Of a DNA stretch of 64,000 nt, positions 15,474-24,435 are shown one piece after another. The stretch lies in NCBI GenBank assembly GCA_902776685.1, contig CACYRB010000001.1:1-64000 (forward strand). The letters are read 5' to 3'. The notes beneath the pieces are model-generated. The model had not been told where the DNA came from. It did no database searches and saw nothing but the letters and a program-made list of their open reading frames with translations. The stretch comes from an uncultured Prevotellaceae bacterium (GTDB lineage Bacteria; Bacteroidota; Bacteroidia; Bacteroidales; Bacteroidaceae). The position numbers and the translations under genes were made by a program. Within the stretch, counting starts at the first letter, position 1. Each line of letters opens with the position of its first letter.

Positions 15474-16232
15474 ATGAGAAAAAAGATTGTAGCAGGCAAC
15501 TGGAAAATGAACATGAACCTGCAAGAAGGTATTGCGCTCGCCAAAGAGCTCAACGAAACACTGACTGCTGAAAAGCCCAACTGCGGCGTCGTCATCTGCA
15601 CGCCGTTCATCCACCTGGCCAGCATCGCACAGTTCCTCAACCAAGACGTCATCGGACTCGGAGCCGAGAACTGCGCCGACAAGGAAAAAGGCGCCTTCAC
15701 CGGCGAAGTTTCTGCCGAAATGGTGAAATCTACCGGTGCTCAGTATGTCATCCTCGGCCACTCTGAGCGTCGCGAATACTACAAAGAGACTCCCGAAATT
15801 CTCAAAGAGAAGGTGCTGCTTGCCCTGAAGAACAACCTCAAAGTCATCTTCTGCATCGGCGAATCACTCGAGGAGCGCGAAGCAGGCAAGCAGAACGAAG
15901 TATGCAAGGCCGAACTCGAAGGTTCTGTCTTCAACCTCACAGAAGAGGAGTTCAAGAACATCATCATCGCCTACGAACCCATCTGGGCCATCGGTACAGG
16001 CAAGACCGCCACAGCTGAGCAGGCCGAAGAGATTCACGCCTACATCCGCAGCATCGTAGCCGAGAAATACGGACAGGCTGTTGCCGACAACACCAGCATC
16101 CTCTATGGCGGCTCGTGCAAGGCAAGCAACGCACCCGAGCTCTTCGCCAAGCCCGACATCGACGGCGGACTCATCGGCGGTGCATCGCTCAAGGCTGCCG
16201 ACTTCAAAGGCATCATCGACGCTTGGAAATAA
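15474..16232 (+). CDS. tpiA: Triosephosphate isomerase
   Basis: A 252-residue TIM-barrel enzyme interconverting glyceraldehyde-3-phosphate and dihydroxyacetone phosphate in glycolysis. Visible motifs are 'VAGNWKMN' (catalytic Asn/Lys near residues 11-13), 'GHSERR' with the catalytic His, '[15 protein letters not shown]' with the catalytic Glu and the mobile loop, and '[11 protein letters not shown]' near the phosphate site. I start at MRKKIVAG, which fits the family exactly and follows an A-rich leader. It is in frame with the upstream DoxX-like gene without a stop codon between them, so a fusion protein is possible on paper. Confidence 0.96.
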   Translation: MRKKIVAGNWKMNMNLQEGIALAKELNETLTAEKPNCGVVICTPFIHLASIAQFLNQDVIGLGAENCADKEKGAFTGEVSAEMVKSTGAQYVILGHSERREYYKETPEILKEKVLLALKNNLKVIFCIGESLEEREAGKQNEVCKAELEGSVFNLTEEEFKNIIIAYEPIWAIGTGKTATAEQAEEIHAYIRSIVAEKYGQAVADNTSILYGGSCKASNAPELFAKPDIDGGLIGGASLKAADFKGIIDAWK

Positions 16233-16252
16233 TATCCGAACGCCCTCAACAC

Positions 16253-16289
16253 ACCTCACCGACACCAGCTCTTCAGTCGTCGGTGAGGT
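16253..16289 (+). terminator. Rho-independent terminator after tpiA
   Basis: Arms 16253-16263 and 16279-16289 form a perfect 11-bp stem followed by TTTTCTTTT, about 20 bases past the tpiA stop codon. Confidence 0.88.
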
Positions 16290-16396
16290 TTTCTTTTGCA
16301 CTTTCATTGCCGCACATCAACACAGACATAACACTGAAAAGACCAAGAAAAAACAATTTTAACACTCTAAACACCACTTTTTACAAACATTATTTA

Positions 16397-16404
16397 TAAC
16401 TTTG
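16397..16404 (+). promoter_or_regulatory. -7 element TAACTTTG before SPOR gene
   Basis: An exact TAnnTTTG box about 80 bases before the ATG at 16486. A T-rich tract upstream could serve as -33 but is not well placed. Together with the terminator at 16253-16289 it separates the SPOR-folE unit from tpiA. Confidence 0.5.
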
Positions 16405-16485
16405 CAGGCAAACCTGTACTTGTCGACTGATGCCCCATGGCGAAAGCGACGAGACAACGATGTCAACATAGAAGAAAGAAACATT

Positions 16486-17151
16486 ATGACCAAAAAGACA
16501 ATTCTGCTGATTGCCTGTTGCATCTTCGCAATACTGCCACTGTCTGCCCAGAACGAGAACGGGCAGAAACAAGGCACCGTGACCGTCAATCAAAGTCAGG
16601 AAATCAACGACCTGGTCTTCGGCAAAGCCAAGAAACAAGACGCGCCTGCAAATTCAGGAAAGAAAGCTGAAGAGAAAACCGCCGCACCAACAGGAACACG
16701 CACTCCGGCAACAACGTCGACCACGACCAAGCCGGCCAACACAATCTCGGAAACGGAAGCACCCTCCCAGAATCCGGCAACCGAGACGCGACCCACCCAG
16801 CCTCGCATCGTGTCGCCAAGCTCTTCCTACGGCACCGAGACCACACAAACAGACATCTCGGGCAAGAAGGTCATGCGCAATGGCTTCAAGATACAAGGCT
16901 ATCGCGTGCAGGTCTTTGCCGGAGGCAACAAACGCGAGGACCGCATCAAGGCACAGAACATGGGCAGGCGCATCAAGGCCGCCTTCCCCAACCAACCCGT
17001 CTACACCCATTTCCACTCGCCACGATGGACCTGCCGCATCGGAAACTTCCGAAAAAAAGAAACGGCTGATCGCATCGTCAAGCAGGCACGCAACAAGGGA
17101 TTCGACCAAGCCTGTGTCGTCAGCGAGAAAATCACCGTACAATATAGATAA
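16486..17151 (+). CDS. SPOR-domain protein, exported
   Basis: A 221-residue periplasmic protein with an N-terminal signal peptide ([22 protein letters not shown]), a long low-complexity linker rich in T, P and A, and a C-terminal SPOR domain (about residues 145-220: '[20 protein letters not shown] ... [15 protein letters not shown]'). SPOR domains bind septal peptidoglycan lacking stem peptides, so a role in division or wall maintenance is likely. I start at 16486 because earlier in-frame residues overlap the predicted promoter and would hide the signal peptide. Confidence 0.88.
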   Translation: MTKKTILLIACCIFAILPLSAQNENGQKQGTVTVNQSQEINDLVFGKAKKQDAPANSGKKAEEKTAAPTGTRTPATTSTTTKPANTISETEAPSQNPATETRPTQPRIVSPSSSYGTETTQTDISGKKVMRNGFKIQGYRVQVFAGGNKREDRIKAQNMGRRIKAAFPNQPVYTHFHSPRWTCRIGNFRKKETADRIVKQARNKGFDQACVVSEKITVQYR

Positions 17152-17174
17152 CAATACTTAAAAATCAAGATAAG

Positions 17175-17768
17175 ATGAACCCAGAAACAGAATTTCGCGA
17201 CGGTCTCGAACAACTCGCCGACCACTATAAACAAATCATCACCCTACTCGGCGAAGACCCCGATCGCGAGGGCCTGCTAAAGACACCCATGCGCGTGGCC
17301 AAGGCCATGCAGATTCTCACACGTGGCTACACCCAAGACCCGCATAAAGTGCTCACCGATGCACTTTTCGAAGAGAAGTACAACCAAATGGTCATCGTCA
17401 AAGACATCGACTTCTTCTCGATGTGCGAGCACCACATGATTCCCTTCTACGGCAAGGCTCACGTGGCATACATTCCCAACGGCTACATCACAGGTCTGTC
17501 CAAAGTAGCACGCGTTGTCGACATCTACAGCCACCGTCTGCAAGTGCAGGAGCGACTCACCCAGCAAATCAAGGACTGCATACAAGACACGCTCCACCCG
17601 CTTGGCGTGATGGTGGTCATCGAGGCCAAGCACATGTGTATGCAGATGCGCGGCGTAGAAAAGCAGAATGCCATCACTACCACCAGCGACTTCAGCGGTG
17701 CCTTCAACCAAGCCAAGACCCGCGAAGAGTTCATGAACCTGTTGCGCGGTGAGTCAAAACGAGTGTAG
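17175..17768 (+). CDS. folE: GTP cyclohydrolase I
   Basis: A 197-residue cytoplasmic enzyme converting GTP to dihydroneopterin triphosphate, the first step of folate synthesis. '[20 protein letters not shown]' (Cys84 zinc ligand, His86-His87), '[23 protein letters not shown]' and 'CMQMRGV' with the second zinc cysteine are all intact. Length matches the family. It begins 23 bases after the SPOR gene and is probably co-transcribed with it. Confidence 0.96.
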   Translation: MNPETEFRDGLEQLADHYKQIITLLGEDPDREGLLKTPMRVAKAMQILTRGYTQDPHKVLTDALFEEKYNQMVIVKDIDFFSMCEHHMIPFYGKAHVAYIPNGYITGLSKVARVVDIYSHRLQVQERLTQQIKDCIQDTLHPLGVMVVIEAKHMCMQMRGVEKQNAITTTSDFSGAFNQAKTREEFMNLLRGESKRV

Positions 17769-17850
17769 TCCACCCCACCCTGCCGATATCACAAACACCC
17801 CAAACATTTTTTAGAACATTATTTATTTACCTATTTTAGAAAACGAAACA

Positions 17851-18489
17851 ATGAAAACACTAAAATTATTCTCAACGCTGCTGCTCGGCATGTTTGCCCT
17901 GACAGCACTTACCTCATGCCTTGGCGATGACGACGACAACGGCACAAGTGCCACCATGCTCGAAACTGAAGAACAACGCACCAACGCACTCAGTTCCATG
18001 GTAGGTTCGTACAACGGCACGCTCTACTACTACGACGTAACGGCTGCGGAGAACACTGGCAAGACGGCACTTATCTGGACCATAAACTCCGACGGAACCT
18101 TCACAGCCAACAACTTCCCGATGTCGGTCTTTGCCAACTACACCGGCAACATACAAGAGAAGGCCGTCCTTGCTGCTGTAGGCAACCAGAAGGTTACGGC
18201 AAAGATTACGCCTTATGCTGCATACGGCAGCAACTATCAGGGCAGCTTCGAGCCTTCCAGCACGGCCTATGAGTACAAAGTCAAGCTGAACGAAGGCGAC
18301 GAAATTGAGCACACCGTCGTAATTTCACTGGTTCACAACTACACGACATCACAGGGTTCAGCCTACTCGTCAGTGGTTTATGAAACCACAAACCGCATAC
18401 TGACAGCCACCGTGCTCGTTGACAAGATTGTCATCGACGGCCAGATTCACGACATTAAAAGTTATGTAGTCTTCAGCGGAACCCGATAA
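17851..18489 (+). CDS. DUF4840-like lipoprotein
   Basis: A 212-residue exported protein with a lipobox (ALTSC near residue 23) followed by an acidic patch (GDDDDN). The rest is beta-rich, with 'SMVGSYNGTLYYYDVTAAENTGKTALIWTINSDGTFTANNFPMSVF', the pattern of the Bacteroidetes DUF4840 lipoproteins. Its function is unknown; these are probably surface or periplasmic. It stands between folE and xth in the same direction, 82 bases after folE. Confidence 0.8.
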   Translation: MKTLKLFSTLLLGMFALTALTSCLGDDDDNGTSATMLETEEQRTNALSSMVGSYNGTLYYYDVTAAENTGKTALIWTINSDGTFTANNFPMSVFANYTGNIQEKAVLAAVGNQKVTAKITPYAAYGSNYQGSFEPSSTAYEYKVKLNEGDEIEHTVVISLVHNYTTSQGSAYSSVVYETTNRILTATVLVDKIVIDGQIHDIKSYVVFSGTR

Positions 18490-18507
18490 GAACGATAAAA
18501 TCCTGAT

Positions 18508-19260
18508 ATGAAACTCATCTCCTGGAATGTCAACGGCCTGCGTGCCTGTGTCGGCAAAGGCTTTGAAGAAACCTTCAAGACACTCGATGCCGACTTCTTC
18601 TGCCTGCAAGAAACAAAGATGCAGGCCGGACAACTCGACTTGCAGTTCCCCGGCTACCGCTCTTATTGGAACTATGCCGACAAGAAAGGCTACTCCGGCA
18701 CGGCCATCTACACCCGCCACGAGCCGCTGAGCGTCAGCTATGGCATGGGCATCGACGAGCACGACCATGAAGGCCGCATCGTCACACTCGAGATGCCGCA
18801 GTTCTTCCTCGTCTGTGTCTATACCCCCAATGCACAAGACGGACTCCGACGACTCGACTACCGCATGACATGGGACGACAATTTCCGCAACTACCTGCTC
18901 AAGCTCGACCAGCAAAAGCCCGTCATCGTCTGTGGCGACATGAACGTGGCACACGAGGAAATCGACCTGAAGAACCCCAAGACCAACCGCAAGAATGCCG
19001 GCTTCACCGACGAGGAGCGCCAACAGTTCACCACCCTTCTCGACAACGGATTCACCGACACATTCCGATGGCTACACCCCGAGCAGGTCACCTACTCGTG
19101 GTGGTCCTATCGCTTTCAGGCCCGTCAGAAGAATGCTGGTTGGCGCATTGACTATTTCCTGGTCTCAAACCGATTGCAGCAACAAATTGTAAGTGCCGAC
19201 ATCCATACCGATATTCTCGGCTCCGACCATTGTCCTGTCGAACTGACCATCAATGTTTAG
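18508..19260 (+). CDS. xth: Exodeoxyribonuclease III
   Basis: A 250-residue AP endonuclease/3'-exonuclease of the endonuclease-exonuclease-phosphatase fold, acting in base-excision repair. Motifs in order: 'ISWNVNGLRA', 'LQETKMQ' (metal-binding Glu35), 'GYSGTAIYTR', 'CGDMNVAHEEIDLKNP', 'YSWWSYR ... GWRIDYFLVS' and 'LGSDHCPVEL' with the catalytic His. Length is normal. The start 18 bases after the lipoprotein stop suggests shared transcription. A hairpin terminator follows at 19352-19381. Confidence 0.95.
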   Translation: MKLISWNVNGLRACVGKGFEETFKTLDADFFCLQETKMQAGQLDLQFPGYRSYWNYADKKGYSGTAIYTRHEPLSVSYGMGIDEHDHEGRIVTLEMPQFFLVCVYTPNAQDGLRRLDYRMTWDDNFRNYLLKLDQQKPVIVCGDMNVAHEEIDLKNPKTNRKNAGFTDEERQQFTTLLDNGFTDTFRWLHPEQVTYSWWSYRFQARQKNAGWRIDYFLVSNRLQQQIVSADIHTDILGSDHCPVELTINV

Positions 19261-19591
19261 TGCAGAGTGTAGAGTGTAGAGTGCATAACAACTCCCGATA
19301 CGCCAGCAAACTCTACACTCTACACTTTACACTCTACACTGTAAAAAAATAAAAGGCGCATTTCTCACGAAGTACGCCTTTCCTATTGTAAACCAAAATT
19401 TCACAAAAACTGATTATAACTTGTATTTCACTGATTAAAAGAGAGAGCTATTTTATTTGTTTTCCACTGCAAAGATAAGTAATAAATTGAAACTTGCGCC
19501 AAATTTTAACGCAATTTAATAGTTATTTTTGCCCTAAAAATTAACTAAAAGTAAAAGCCCTACTTATAATTTAAAACCTAACTTTTTTGCC
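19261..19591. other. Intergenic region with simple repeats
   Basis: It opens with inverted simple repeats, GAGTGTAGAGTGTAGAGTG on one side and CACTCTACACTTTACAC on the other, flanking a CGATACGCCAGC-like core. The same core with similar tails is found near 51090-51130 and 59386-59430. After the terminator the sequence is A/T-rich up to the stop codon of the convergent gene. No gene seen. Confidence 0.65.
19352..19381 (+). terminator. Terminator hairpin after xth
   Basis: AAAGGCG (19352-19358) pairs with CGCCTTT (19375-19381) across a 16-base loop. There is only a weak T-rich tail, so strength is uncertain. Confidence 0.55.
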
Positions 19592-20773
19592 CTATTTACT
19601 TTCAAATTGAATTTCGGATAATTTGAAGAGAATAGGAATCACCTGCTTCACGGCGACAGGTTTTCCGTCTTTCATGCCAGGTTTCCAACAGCACACCGAG
19701 CGCAACACTCTCACCGCCTCGCGGTCGATGGTCGGTGTGACGCCCTTGATGACCGCCACGTCGCCCACCATGCCATTCTTTTCCACGACATAGGCCAACA
19801 CGACTTTCCCTTCACGTTCCAGGTAGAAATCCATCTCAGGGTAGCGCAGCGAGGTAGAAATCTGTCTTACCAGAGCCTCCAAGCCTCCGTCAAACTGCGG
19901 CATGGTGTCGGTAAAGATGACACACGCTTCATCGCTCAAGCCGTTCTCCTGCTCGGAAATGCTTTCAGAAAAACCAAGCGAGCCATCCTCCTCCGCCTTT
20001 GGAGCAAAGGCAGTTTTGAGCCATTTCTTGAATTTCGTATCCAGATAGAAATCCATTTTCTCACAGCTCACCATCGCAATGCTGTTGTGCAACTGATTCG
20101 TTTCCTTGAATCCGAGGTCGAACACCATGTAGCCGTCGGCATAGCAGACATCGAGCGGCCAGTTTGAGACATCGACATTGTCGGGTTCCTCTTTTATCAG
20201 TGCGCCACTGGCAATGCACAAAACGAAATGGTCGCGATAGAACACATCGTTGATGCGACGCAGGCGCAGCATCTCATCTATTGCCATCACACGTCCGCTG
20301 GCCAGATCGTAGGTCAGCAGTTTGCTCATCTGCCTCGGTTGCTGGCTCGACGCCGGCTCGGGCTGCTGCATCAGCGTCAGCTGAAACGAAACGTAGCGCC
20401 CGCTTTCATAGCCAATGAGCTTGCTGCCAATAGCCACATGGCAATATTTGCTATCGTCGGGCATCGTGCCGAAGGCCTGATTCACCGGCTGGCCAAAACG
20501 TTTCAGATATTTATCTGTCGCCGCCTTCAACGAGACATCCTCCTCGCCGAAGAGTTCCTTCGTCATATACCGGCACAACGGCTCCACCTGCGCACCATCC
20601 AGACGTCGCGGCCATTCCATGTCCATGTCGATAATGCTCAGCTCGTCGCCCATCTGGTAGAAATAGTGAGCACGGTCATACCCCACCTCATATCCCTTGT
20701 GCTGGGCATCAGCACACAGAGTCGTCAACAAAGTCACGACAAACAAAAACAATCTTTTATATCCCGTTTTCAT
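19592..20773 (-). CDS. Exported protein with TonB C-terminal domain
   Basis: A 393-residue protein with a signal peptide ending at 'TTLCADAQ'. Residues ~25-270 are a region I do not recognise. The final ~100 residues form a TonB_C domain: 'MPQFDGGLEALVRQISTSLRYPEM', 'REGKVVLAYVVEKNGMVGDVAVIKGVTPTIDREAVRVLRS' and 'WKPGMKDGKPVAVKQVIPILF'. There is no N-terminal membrane anchor of the usual TonB kind after signal cleavage, so it is probably a periplasmic TonB-like or signalling protein rather than a true energy transducer. Leftward, alone. Confidence 0.8.
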   Translation of the reverse strand: MKTGYKRLFLFVVTLLTTLCADAQHKGYEVGYDRAHYFYQMGDELSIIDMDMEWPRRLDGAQVEPLCRYMTKELFGEEDVSLKAATDKYLKRFGQPVNQAFGTMPDDSKYCHVAIGSKLIGYESGRYVSFQLTLMQQPEPASSQQPRQMSKLLTYDLASGRVMAIDEMLRLRRINDVFYRDHFVLCIASGALIKEEPDNVDVSNWPLDVCYADGYMVFDLGFKETNQLHNSIAMVSCEKMDFYLDTKFKKWLKTAFAPKAEEDGSLGFSESISEQENGLSDEACVIFTDTMPQFDGGLEALVRQISTSLRYPEMDFYLEREGKVVLAYVVEKNGMVGDVAVIKGVTPTIDREAVRVLRSVCCWKPGMKDGKPVAVKQVIPILFKLSEIQFESK

Positions 20774-20865
20774 TTGCTACTTTCAATTTACAATATACGT
20801 TTTCTTTCTCAGTTAAACATATTGGCTACTTCCGGGTCACCATGTGTTCATCTGCTGCCAAGCCC

Positions 20866-21363
20866 TCATTCCTTGTCCTCATACCGCATTTCACCCGTGA
20901 AGCTGATGGGGTCGTGCTCGCGACCATAGACTGCCACCGAAGCCCTGCCGTTGTCCATCACCTCCACCGTGTAGAGATACGTGTCCTCCTCGTTGGGCAC
21001 AATCATCCTGATGCGCGTGCCGTTGTTCTTGATGCGCTCCGAGGTGTAGCCTGTCATCACGGCGTCGAAGTTCAGACCTTTCCCACCGCCATAAGGCACA
21101 CGCCTCACCTCGCCCACATAGGGCAGATACGAATAAACCGAGTCGCCATGCACGCGCAGCTCATAGCCGTAGTCGATGTGTCGCGACGGCACCCGTTGCG
21201 GATGCATGAAGTCAACCTCAATTCTATAGTCCCGGCGTGCCAGCTTGTCCTGCACGCTCTGCGCCACCTGCGCACGCTTTGCGGCCTTCTCTTCCTGCGT
21301 CAGCCTCGAAGCCGAGCACCCAGCCAGCAGGACCACTGCGAAAATAAAAACAAATCTTTTCAT
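20866..21363 (-). CDS. DUF4251-family lipoprotein
   Basis: A 165-residue lipoprotein (lipobox LLAGC near residue 16) with a helical stretch rich in Q, A and K followed by 'YRIEVDFMHPQRVPSRHIDYGYELRVHGDSVYSYLPYVGEV', the DUF4251 pattern. Its function is unknown. I chose the second ATG (MKRFVFIF) because the first adds only two residues before the signal peptide; both are possible. It lies about 90 bases upstream of the TonB-domain gene, in the same direction. Confidence 0.82.
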   Translation of the reverse strand: MKRFVFIFAVVLLAGCSASRLTQEEKAAKRAQVAQSVQDKLARRDYRIEVDFMHPQRVPSRHIDYGYELRVHGDSVYSYLPYVGEVRRVPYGGGKGLNFDAVMTGYTSERIKNNGTRIRMIVPNEEDTYLYTVEVMDNGRASVAVYGREHDPISFTGEMRYEDKE

Positions 21364-21673
21364 CGTCATCTAATTTATTTCTGCGCTAAATTACCACTTT
21401 TTCCCGAAACCACCAAAGATTCCACACATTTTCCACACACAAACCACCATTTCATCTCCTTCATGTACTATATGTTATTGCTTGTGTTAATGTGTTGAAA
21501 AGAAATAATATGTTATTTTGTTATTATGTCTTTTCAGAATCGTTAATTTGTCTTAAATCGGAGATAGAAATGTTAACGGATTCTGTTGAGAAAAATCTTC
21601 GTTTTAGCGCAGGATTTTGTCATTTTCCCACGCTTTCACTCCCCTTCCACTCCCTTTTCACTCCCCCTTCATT

Positions 21674-21781
21674 CCGAAAGATATATCTTTCGGGTTGCAA
21701 AAGACGGTCTTTTGCTTGCCAAAAGACGGTCTTTCGGAGGGTGAAAGCTTAGCTTTCGCGAGCGAAACATAGGTCTTTCGC
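21674..21781 (+). repeat. Five-palindrome 22-bp array, copy 3
   Basis: The clearest copy. Palindrome centres lie at 21683.5, 21706, 21728, 21750 and 21771.5. The first (CCGAAAGATATATCTTTCGG) and second are perfect. Core order is ATATAT, ACGGT, ACGGT, CTTAG, CATAGGT. Its right flank (21782-21885) is about 95% identical by eye to the flank of copy 4, in reverse orientation. Confidence 0.9.
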
Positions 21782-21989
21782 AAAATAAAAATTGCACACA
21801 CGACCCTCAATAAGACCCCCAACCCCCTAATTTAGGGGGCAAAGCGAATTGCACACGCATACGTGAAAAATTCGCGACCACGGGAAATTTATTTCAGAAT
21901 TTCGCAGAATTCATGTTAAAAGGAAACTCTGAATTGTTAATAGTTGTAAAACTCCAAAAACTAACGAACAACTCTAAACACACAAAAGC

Positions 21990-22036
21990 CCCCCTCCTGA
22001 AAGGAGATTGCTGTTCTTCCTTTCAGGAGGGGGGGA
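21990..22036. terminator. Strong hairpin terminator
   Basis: A CCCCCCTCCTGAAAGGA arm pairs perfectly with TCCTTTCAGGAGGGGGG across a ~12-base loop, just beyond the stop codon of the leftward endonuclease gene. It also belongs to the C-rich repeat family seen inside several genes here. Confidence 0.7.
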
Positions 22037-22061
22037 TTGCGTGGGGAGAAAAATGATGCTA

Positions 22062-24305
22062 TTATTTTACGAGAATCTTCTTGCCGCGTTGCAGGTAGAT
22101 GCCCTTTTTGGATGAAGGATGAGGGATGAGGGATGAGGGATTATCTGCAACCGCTCTGCCTTGCAGGTCGTAGACGTATCTTCCCTCGCCCTTTGAAGAT
22201 GGGTCGGGGGTGAGGCTGTTAACGGTTTCGATGCCTGTGGTGTTGCCGTTGAGCGGATAACACAGCTTGGCTTCGCCCGATGTGACGACAGGCAGATAGG
22301 CGCGATGGGCCTTGTTGAGGAAGCGCCCGCCATTCTCGGCTCCCCAGTAGAAGCCAATGGAGCCAGGTGTCTTGTCGGCATCGAGCGAGAGCATATAATA
22401 ATAGGATGCGCCCAACGTGTATTCGTCGGTGTCGGTTCCGGTCAGCTGATTGTCGGGGTCAGCATCGCCCGGCTGGTCGGTCACCTCGAATTCAAAGATG
22501 CCTGCGCTGCCATCGACGGGATGAACCACGACGCCCGTACCGGCGGGAATCACCTCGCTGCTGTCATAGACATAGCTCTCTTCGAGCTGCCCGTCTTCGT
22601 TGACGTAGTAGGTATAGGCCTCCACGTTGTCAGGCACGATGAGGTTTTTCTCGCCATAGTAGAGTGTTGCGTAGCCGGAATCGCCTATTTCCACGGTGAC
22701 GGTCTCTACCTCGGGCAGTACCTCCTTATAGAGCATGACAGGCTTCTGACCTCCGGTGTAGCAGCGGAACATCTTGGCACTGACGTTGTATTGCAGCTGA
22801 TACTTGTTGTGGGCATTGGCCACGAGCGTTGTTACCGTCGGCGACGCGCTGATGGTCCACTGCGCATTGGCATCGGTCGAGCTGGTCGACTTGTTCAGCG
22901 AATTGCTGTTGCTGGTGAGGGCGAGATAGCCGTCGCCATCGGTGATGGTCCACATGCCGGAAGCCGTCTGCTCAAGGGTAAGCGGCACGATGCCGTTGTG
23001 ATTGGCAGAGAGGTCGATCTGGCCGTTGGCTATCGTCACAGCACCCGGTGTGCCCTTGTCTTTGTTGAATCCGCTGTATGCCTGTCCTGCCGTTTCGCTC
23101 TCCTCATAGACAATCAGATAGCGCCGGCCGCTCTCGAGGTCGTTGCTGGACGTCACTTTCACATAGACATTCTCTCCGGTAACGACGGGGACAACGGGAG
23201 TGTTGCCTCCGACGGTGAACGTCTGGGTGGTCACGAGGCTCTGGCCGTCGGCTGTCATGGCAATGGCCATGATGGTGGTGGTGGCGGTGAGCGTGATGGG
23301 CGAAGTGTATGGGTTGCTACGCGCGGTCGGGGCGGTACCGTCGGTGGTGTAGTAGATGGTTGCGCCTGAGGTGGTAGTGCTCATGGTGACGGTCATGTTG
23401 CCCTCTGCATCGGTTGTGCCGACGAGGGTGGGTGCTGCCACGTAGTTCACCACAGCGCCGTCGTAGTTGTCGTAGTAGAAGGGTTGTGTTTTCTTCGAAC
23501 CCCAGATGTACTGCTCCAGTCCGGGATAGTCGACAAAGGGGTTGCGGTTGCCTTGTGCCGCATCTATGCCTGCCTGTCGGGCAACCTCGATTTCGCTGAC
23601 GGGGTCTTCTGCCGCCCAGCGCATCAGCATGTTGAAAGCCCAGTCGGCAAAGGGCTGATAGCTCGAGTAGCTGGAGCGAAACATGGGACACGACCAGTTA
23701 GACATTTTGTCTTCGTAGCAGGTTACCATGTAGAAATAGATGCGGGCAAAGTCGCCTTTCCACTCATCGTTGGGCTCGAAGCAGTCGCCGCTGAAACCGC
23801 TGACAGTGCAGGCGCCGACCTTGGAATAGCCACCGCTCGACTTGTAGGACTCTCCTCTGTTCTCGCCGAAAGGCAGGTTGCTGCGCTTATTGTTCACAAA
23901 GGCATCGGAGGGCACAACGTGCACAATGTCGCTATACATCGGTTTGACCTTCCCGCCAAACCAGCTCTTGGGGAAGGAATGTTCCTTGTTGCACATGCCG
24001 CCCTCTTTGGCGTTGCTGCCAGAGTTGAGTGTCGTGAACTTCGTGATATTGGAATAGCGGTCGCGGAAGTAGCCGTTGGGCATACGGTCGGTTTCCTCAT
24101 AGGCTCCTTCGAGTTGCTTGTAATCGGTAACATCTTTTTCACCTAATTTGATGACGTTATGTAGAGCCGTCTTCAGTGCAGCCCCGCTTTTGCCGTTTGC
24201 ACTTTTATAGTAATCTTCAGTTCCGTTAGGTGCCTGCGAGAAGGCAACACTCATGCTCATGAGCAACAGCATCAGGGCACAGCTGCGTTTTTTGTTAAAT
24301 ATCAT
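22062..24305 (-). CDS. Secreted endonuclease I with type IX-like tail
   Basis: A 747-residue secreted nuclease. A signal peptide (to about residue 23) is followed by an endonuclease I (EndA/NucM) domain, ~30-290, with 'CNKEHSFPKSWFGG' and 'SDIVHVVPSDAFVNNKRSNLPFGE' containing the active-site His and Asn. A chitobiase/beta-hexosaminidase C-terminal-like repeat ('GATIYYTTDGTAPT', ~310-375), a beta-rich region and the tail 'YVYDLQGRA...KGIYLQRGKKILVK' follow. The tail resembles a type IX sorting signal. DNA repeats encode 'LTPDPSSKGEG' and 'SSLIPHPSS' around the tail motif. The role may be nutrient acquisition or degradation of extracellular DNA. Confidence 0.88.
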   Translation of the reverse strand: MIFNKKRSCALMLLLMSMSVAFSQAPNGTEDYYKSANGKSGAALKTALHNVIKLGEKDVTDYKQLEGAYEETDRMPNGYFRDRYSNITKFTTLNSGSNAKEGGMCNKEHSFPKSWFGGKVKPMYSDIVHVVPSDAFVNNKRSNLPFGENRGESYKSSGGYSKVGACTVSGFSGDCFEPNDEWKGDFARIYFYMVTCYEDKMSNWSCPMFRSSYSSYQPFADWAFNMLMRWAAEDPVSEIEVARQAGIDAAQGNRNPFVDYPGLEQYIWGSKKTQPFYYDNYDGAVVNYVAAPTLVGTTDAEGNMTVTMSTTTSGATIYYTTDGTAPTARSNPYTSPITLTATTTIMAIAMTADGQSLVTTQTFTVGGNTPVVPVVTGENVYVKVTSSNDLESGRRYLIVYEESETAGQAYSGFNKDKGTPGAVTIANGQIDLSANHNGIVPLTLEQTASGMWTITDGDGYLALTSNSNSLNKSTSSTDANAQWTISASPTVTTLVANAHNKYQLQYNVSAKMFRCYTGGQKPVMLYKEVLPEVETVTVEIGDSGYATLYYGEKNLIVPDNVEAYTYYVNEDGQLEESYVYDSSEVIPAGTGVVVHPVDGSAGIFEFEVTDQPGDADPDNQLTGTDTDEYTLGASYYYMLSLDADKTPGSIGFYWGAENGGRFLNKAHRAYLPVVTSGEAKLCYPLNGNTTGIETVNSLTPDPSSKGEGRYVYDLQGRAVADNPSSLIPHPSSKKGIYLQRGKKILVK

Positions 24306-24339
24306 GTCTTTAGTTAATTGATTGTTTGTTTCAAGGCGG

Positions 24340-24371
24340 CAAAGTTAGCAAATAAATAGAAACAAACCAAA
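24340..24371 (-). promoter_or_regulatory. Promoter of the secreted endonuclease gene
   Basis: On the minus strand TTTG (complement of 24368-24371), 20 bases, TAACTTTG (complement of 24340-24347): a full consensus match about 30 bases before the ATG. Confidence 0.8.
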
Positions 24372-24435
24372 CTTTTTGCTAAAAAACAAAAGAAGAAAGA
24401 CCTGGCATCCTTCTTCATCGTATAAATGGCAAGCT

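Larger units (their letters stand above)
21370..22061. other. Intergenic region: array copy 3, flank repeat, terminator
   Basis: It carries an A/T-rich stretch, a CACTCCC-type tract, array copy 3 with a ~100-base conserved flank, and a strong hairpin before the convergent gene end. A frame of 86 codons (21492-21752) runs through repeats and is not credible. Confidence 0.65.
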
